6,862 nucleotides of DNA from Acidobacteriota bacterium (GTDB lineage Bacteria > Acidobacteriota > Vicinamibacteria > Vicinamibacterales > SCN-69-37). Position numbers and translations under genes: made by a program. This document shows positions 6,311 to 6,862 of this stretch, one piece after another. The DNA lies in NCBI GenBank assembly GCA_021824055.1, contig JAKALV010000178.1:1-6862 (forward strand), written 5' to 3'. The notes beneath the pieces were generated by a model. The model made no database searches and had not been told where the DNA came from. It saw only the letters and a program-made list of their open reading frames with translations. Numbering within the stretch: position 1 is the stretch's first letter; each line of letters begins with the position of its first letter.

Positions 6311-6340
6311 ATTCTAGTTAGGGCATGGGGCAGAGGGCAA
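6311..6340 (-). promoter_or_regulatory. Promoter of the metallo-beta-lactamase-fold gene at the repeat edge
   Basis: On the minus strand TAGAAT (6316-6311) ends 6 bases before the GTG at 6304, predicting a leaderless transcript. TTGCCC (6340-6335) lies 18 bases upstream inside the heptad array. The sequence GCCCTAACTAGAAT resembles the GCCCTTACATAAT before 4780, so both genes start from the same kind of repeat border. The -35 assignment carries the same chance caveat as at 4744. Confidence 0.5.
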
Positions 6341-6447
6341 AGGTAAAGGCAGAAGGGTAAAGGGAACAGGAGGGTTGAAGGGAAAAGGGCCCTTTGCCCT
6401 TTCCCCTCTTGCCTCTACCTTTGCCCTTTGCCCTGTGTCCTTTGCCC
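6317..6447. repeat. Heptad array arranged as a large imperfect inverted repeat
   Basis: Purine-rich GGGCAAA-type units (6321-6389) face pyrimidine-rich CCCTTTG-type units (6390-6447). The best-paired arms, 6328-6364 and 6397-6433, match at 32 of 37 positions as reverse complements. A perfect 12-base palindrome AAAGGGCCCTTT (6384-6395) lies between them. It fills the gap between the flavoprotein stop and the downstream gene's promoter and covers the last codons of the flavoprotein. As RNA it could form a long hairpin ending the flavoprotein transcript. Confidence 0.85.
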
Positions 6448-6862
6448 TAACGCAGCTTTCCCCGCCGTCCGCCCCGTCGCCCATGCCCAGGCGAAATTGT
6501 GACCGCCGATGGGGCCGAAGGCGTCGAGCACCTCGCCGCAGAAGAACAGTCCCGGCGCCAGGCGGCTTTCGAGCGTCTTGAGGTGTACCTCGTCGAGCGC
6601 CACGCCGCCGCCCGTGACCTCGGCTTTCTTGAACCCCTCGTCGCCGGTCCATGGCAGCGCGTAGGACGTGAGATGCTCGACAAGCGACAACCGCTCGGAT
6701 CTGCGGAGGTCGGAGACGCGGCGATCCGCGGGCACGTGCGCCTCACGCATCAACTGATCGACGAGGCGCTCCGGCAGCGATGCGCCGAGCAGCGATGCCA
6801 CGTGGCCAACGCCGCGCGTCAGCAATGGTTCCCACGCTTCCGCGTCGAGATCGCCCCACTGG
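6415..6862 (-). CDS. HI0933-like FAD-dependent oxidoreductase, C-terminal 149 residues or so (cut by right edge)
   Basis: The frame is open from the window edge (QWGDLDAEAWEPLL...) to TAG at 6417-6415, so the start lies outside. The visible part carries the family's C-terminal signature: KAEVTGGGVALDEV, then TLESRLAPGLFFCGEVLD, then GPIGGHNFAWAWATGRTAG. This matches the HI0933/BaiN-type NAD(P)/FAD-dependent flavoproteins, in which the FCGEVLD...GGxNxxWA region lines the FAD site. The physiological substrate of most members is unknown. The last 11 or so codons (LGQRTQGKGQR) are encoded by the GGGCAAA heptad repeat, beyond where relatives usually end, suggesting that the repeat replaced the original stop. 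It is on the same strand as the metallo-beta-lactamase-fold gene, but with 110 bases of repeat and a separate promoter between them. Confidence 0.9.
   Translation of the reverse strand, partial: QWGDLDAEAWEPLLTRGVGHVASLLGASLPERLVDQLMREAHVPADRRVSDLRRSERLSLVEHLTSYALPWTGDEGFKKAEVTGGGVALDEVHLKTLESRLAPGLFFCGEVLDAFGPIGGHNFAWAWATGRTAGKAALGQRTQGKGQR

Noticed and set aside
6375..6581. Small plus-strand ORF over the inverted repeat
   Set aside because: It is translated from the repeat and then antisense to the flavoprotein, and shows no independent coding evidence.

Overview
This is a GC-rich bacterial window of 6,862 bases with compact genes and short intergenic gaps. It holds seven genes, two of them cut by the window edges. 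The gene types are an A-type cytochrome oxidase, an SSS-family symporter next to a secreted N-acyl-D-amino-acid deacylase, a Tat-exported metallo-beta-lactamase-fold protein, a DinB-like protein and a HI0933-like flavoprotein. This mix, the GC content and the SD-less starts suggest an Acidobacteriota-like soil bacterium, perhaps Vicinamibacteria. That placement is inference only, since the window has no marker gene.

Layout. Bases 1-1119 (minus) encode the first 373 residues of cytochrome c oxidase subunit I, running off the left edge. A very short divergent promoter region (about 1120-1149) separates it from a rightward unit: a 42-residue single-membrane-span protein (1150-1278), then an SSS symporter (1281-3020) two bases later, then a signal-peptide-bearing N-acyl-D-amino-acid deacylase (3062-4648, with an apparent frameshift near 4556). 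Next come a repeat-filled gap, a DinB-superfamily protein (4780-5250, plus), a large inverted repeat between convergent genes, a Tat-exported metallo-beta-lactamase-fold protein (5360-6304, minus), a second repeat-filled gap, and the C-terminal part of a HI0933-like flavoprotein (6415-6862, minus).

How the genes work together. The rightward unit reads as a scavenging module: the periplasmic deacylase would free D-amino acids from N-acylated forms and the symporter could import them or a related solute. The tiny membrane protein is translated just ahead of the symporter and may be its accessory subunit. The other genes show no obvious shared pathway.

The most unusual material is non-coding. 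All three gaps right of 4666 carry a degenerate 7-base repeat (CCCTTTG / CAAAGGG), in two cases arranged as large inverted repeats. Two gene starts (4780 and 6304) sit directly at the edge of such arrays with similar -10 boxes, and the array can supply a TTGCCC -35-like element at 17-18 bases. None of the gene starts has a clear Shine-Dalgarno sequence, and most have a TAnnnT-like box 6-13 bases upstream, suggesting leaderless or near-leaderless transcripts. In the oxidase, the lysine expected in the K proton channel appears to be isoleucine.
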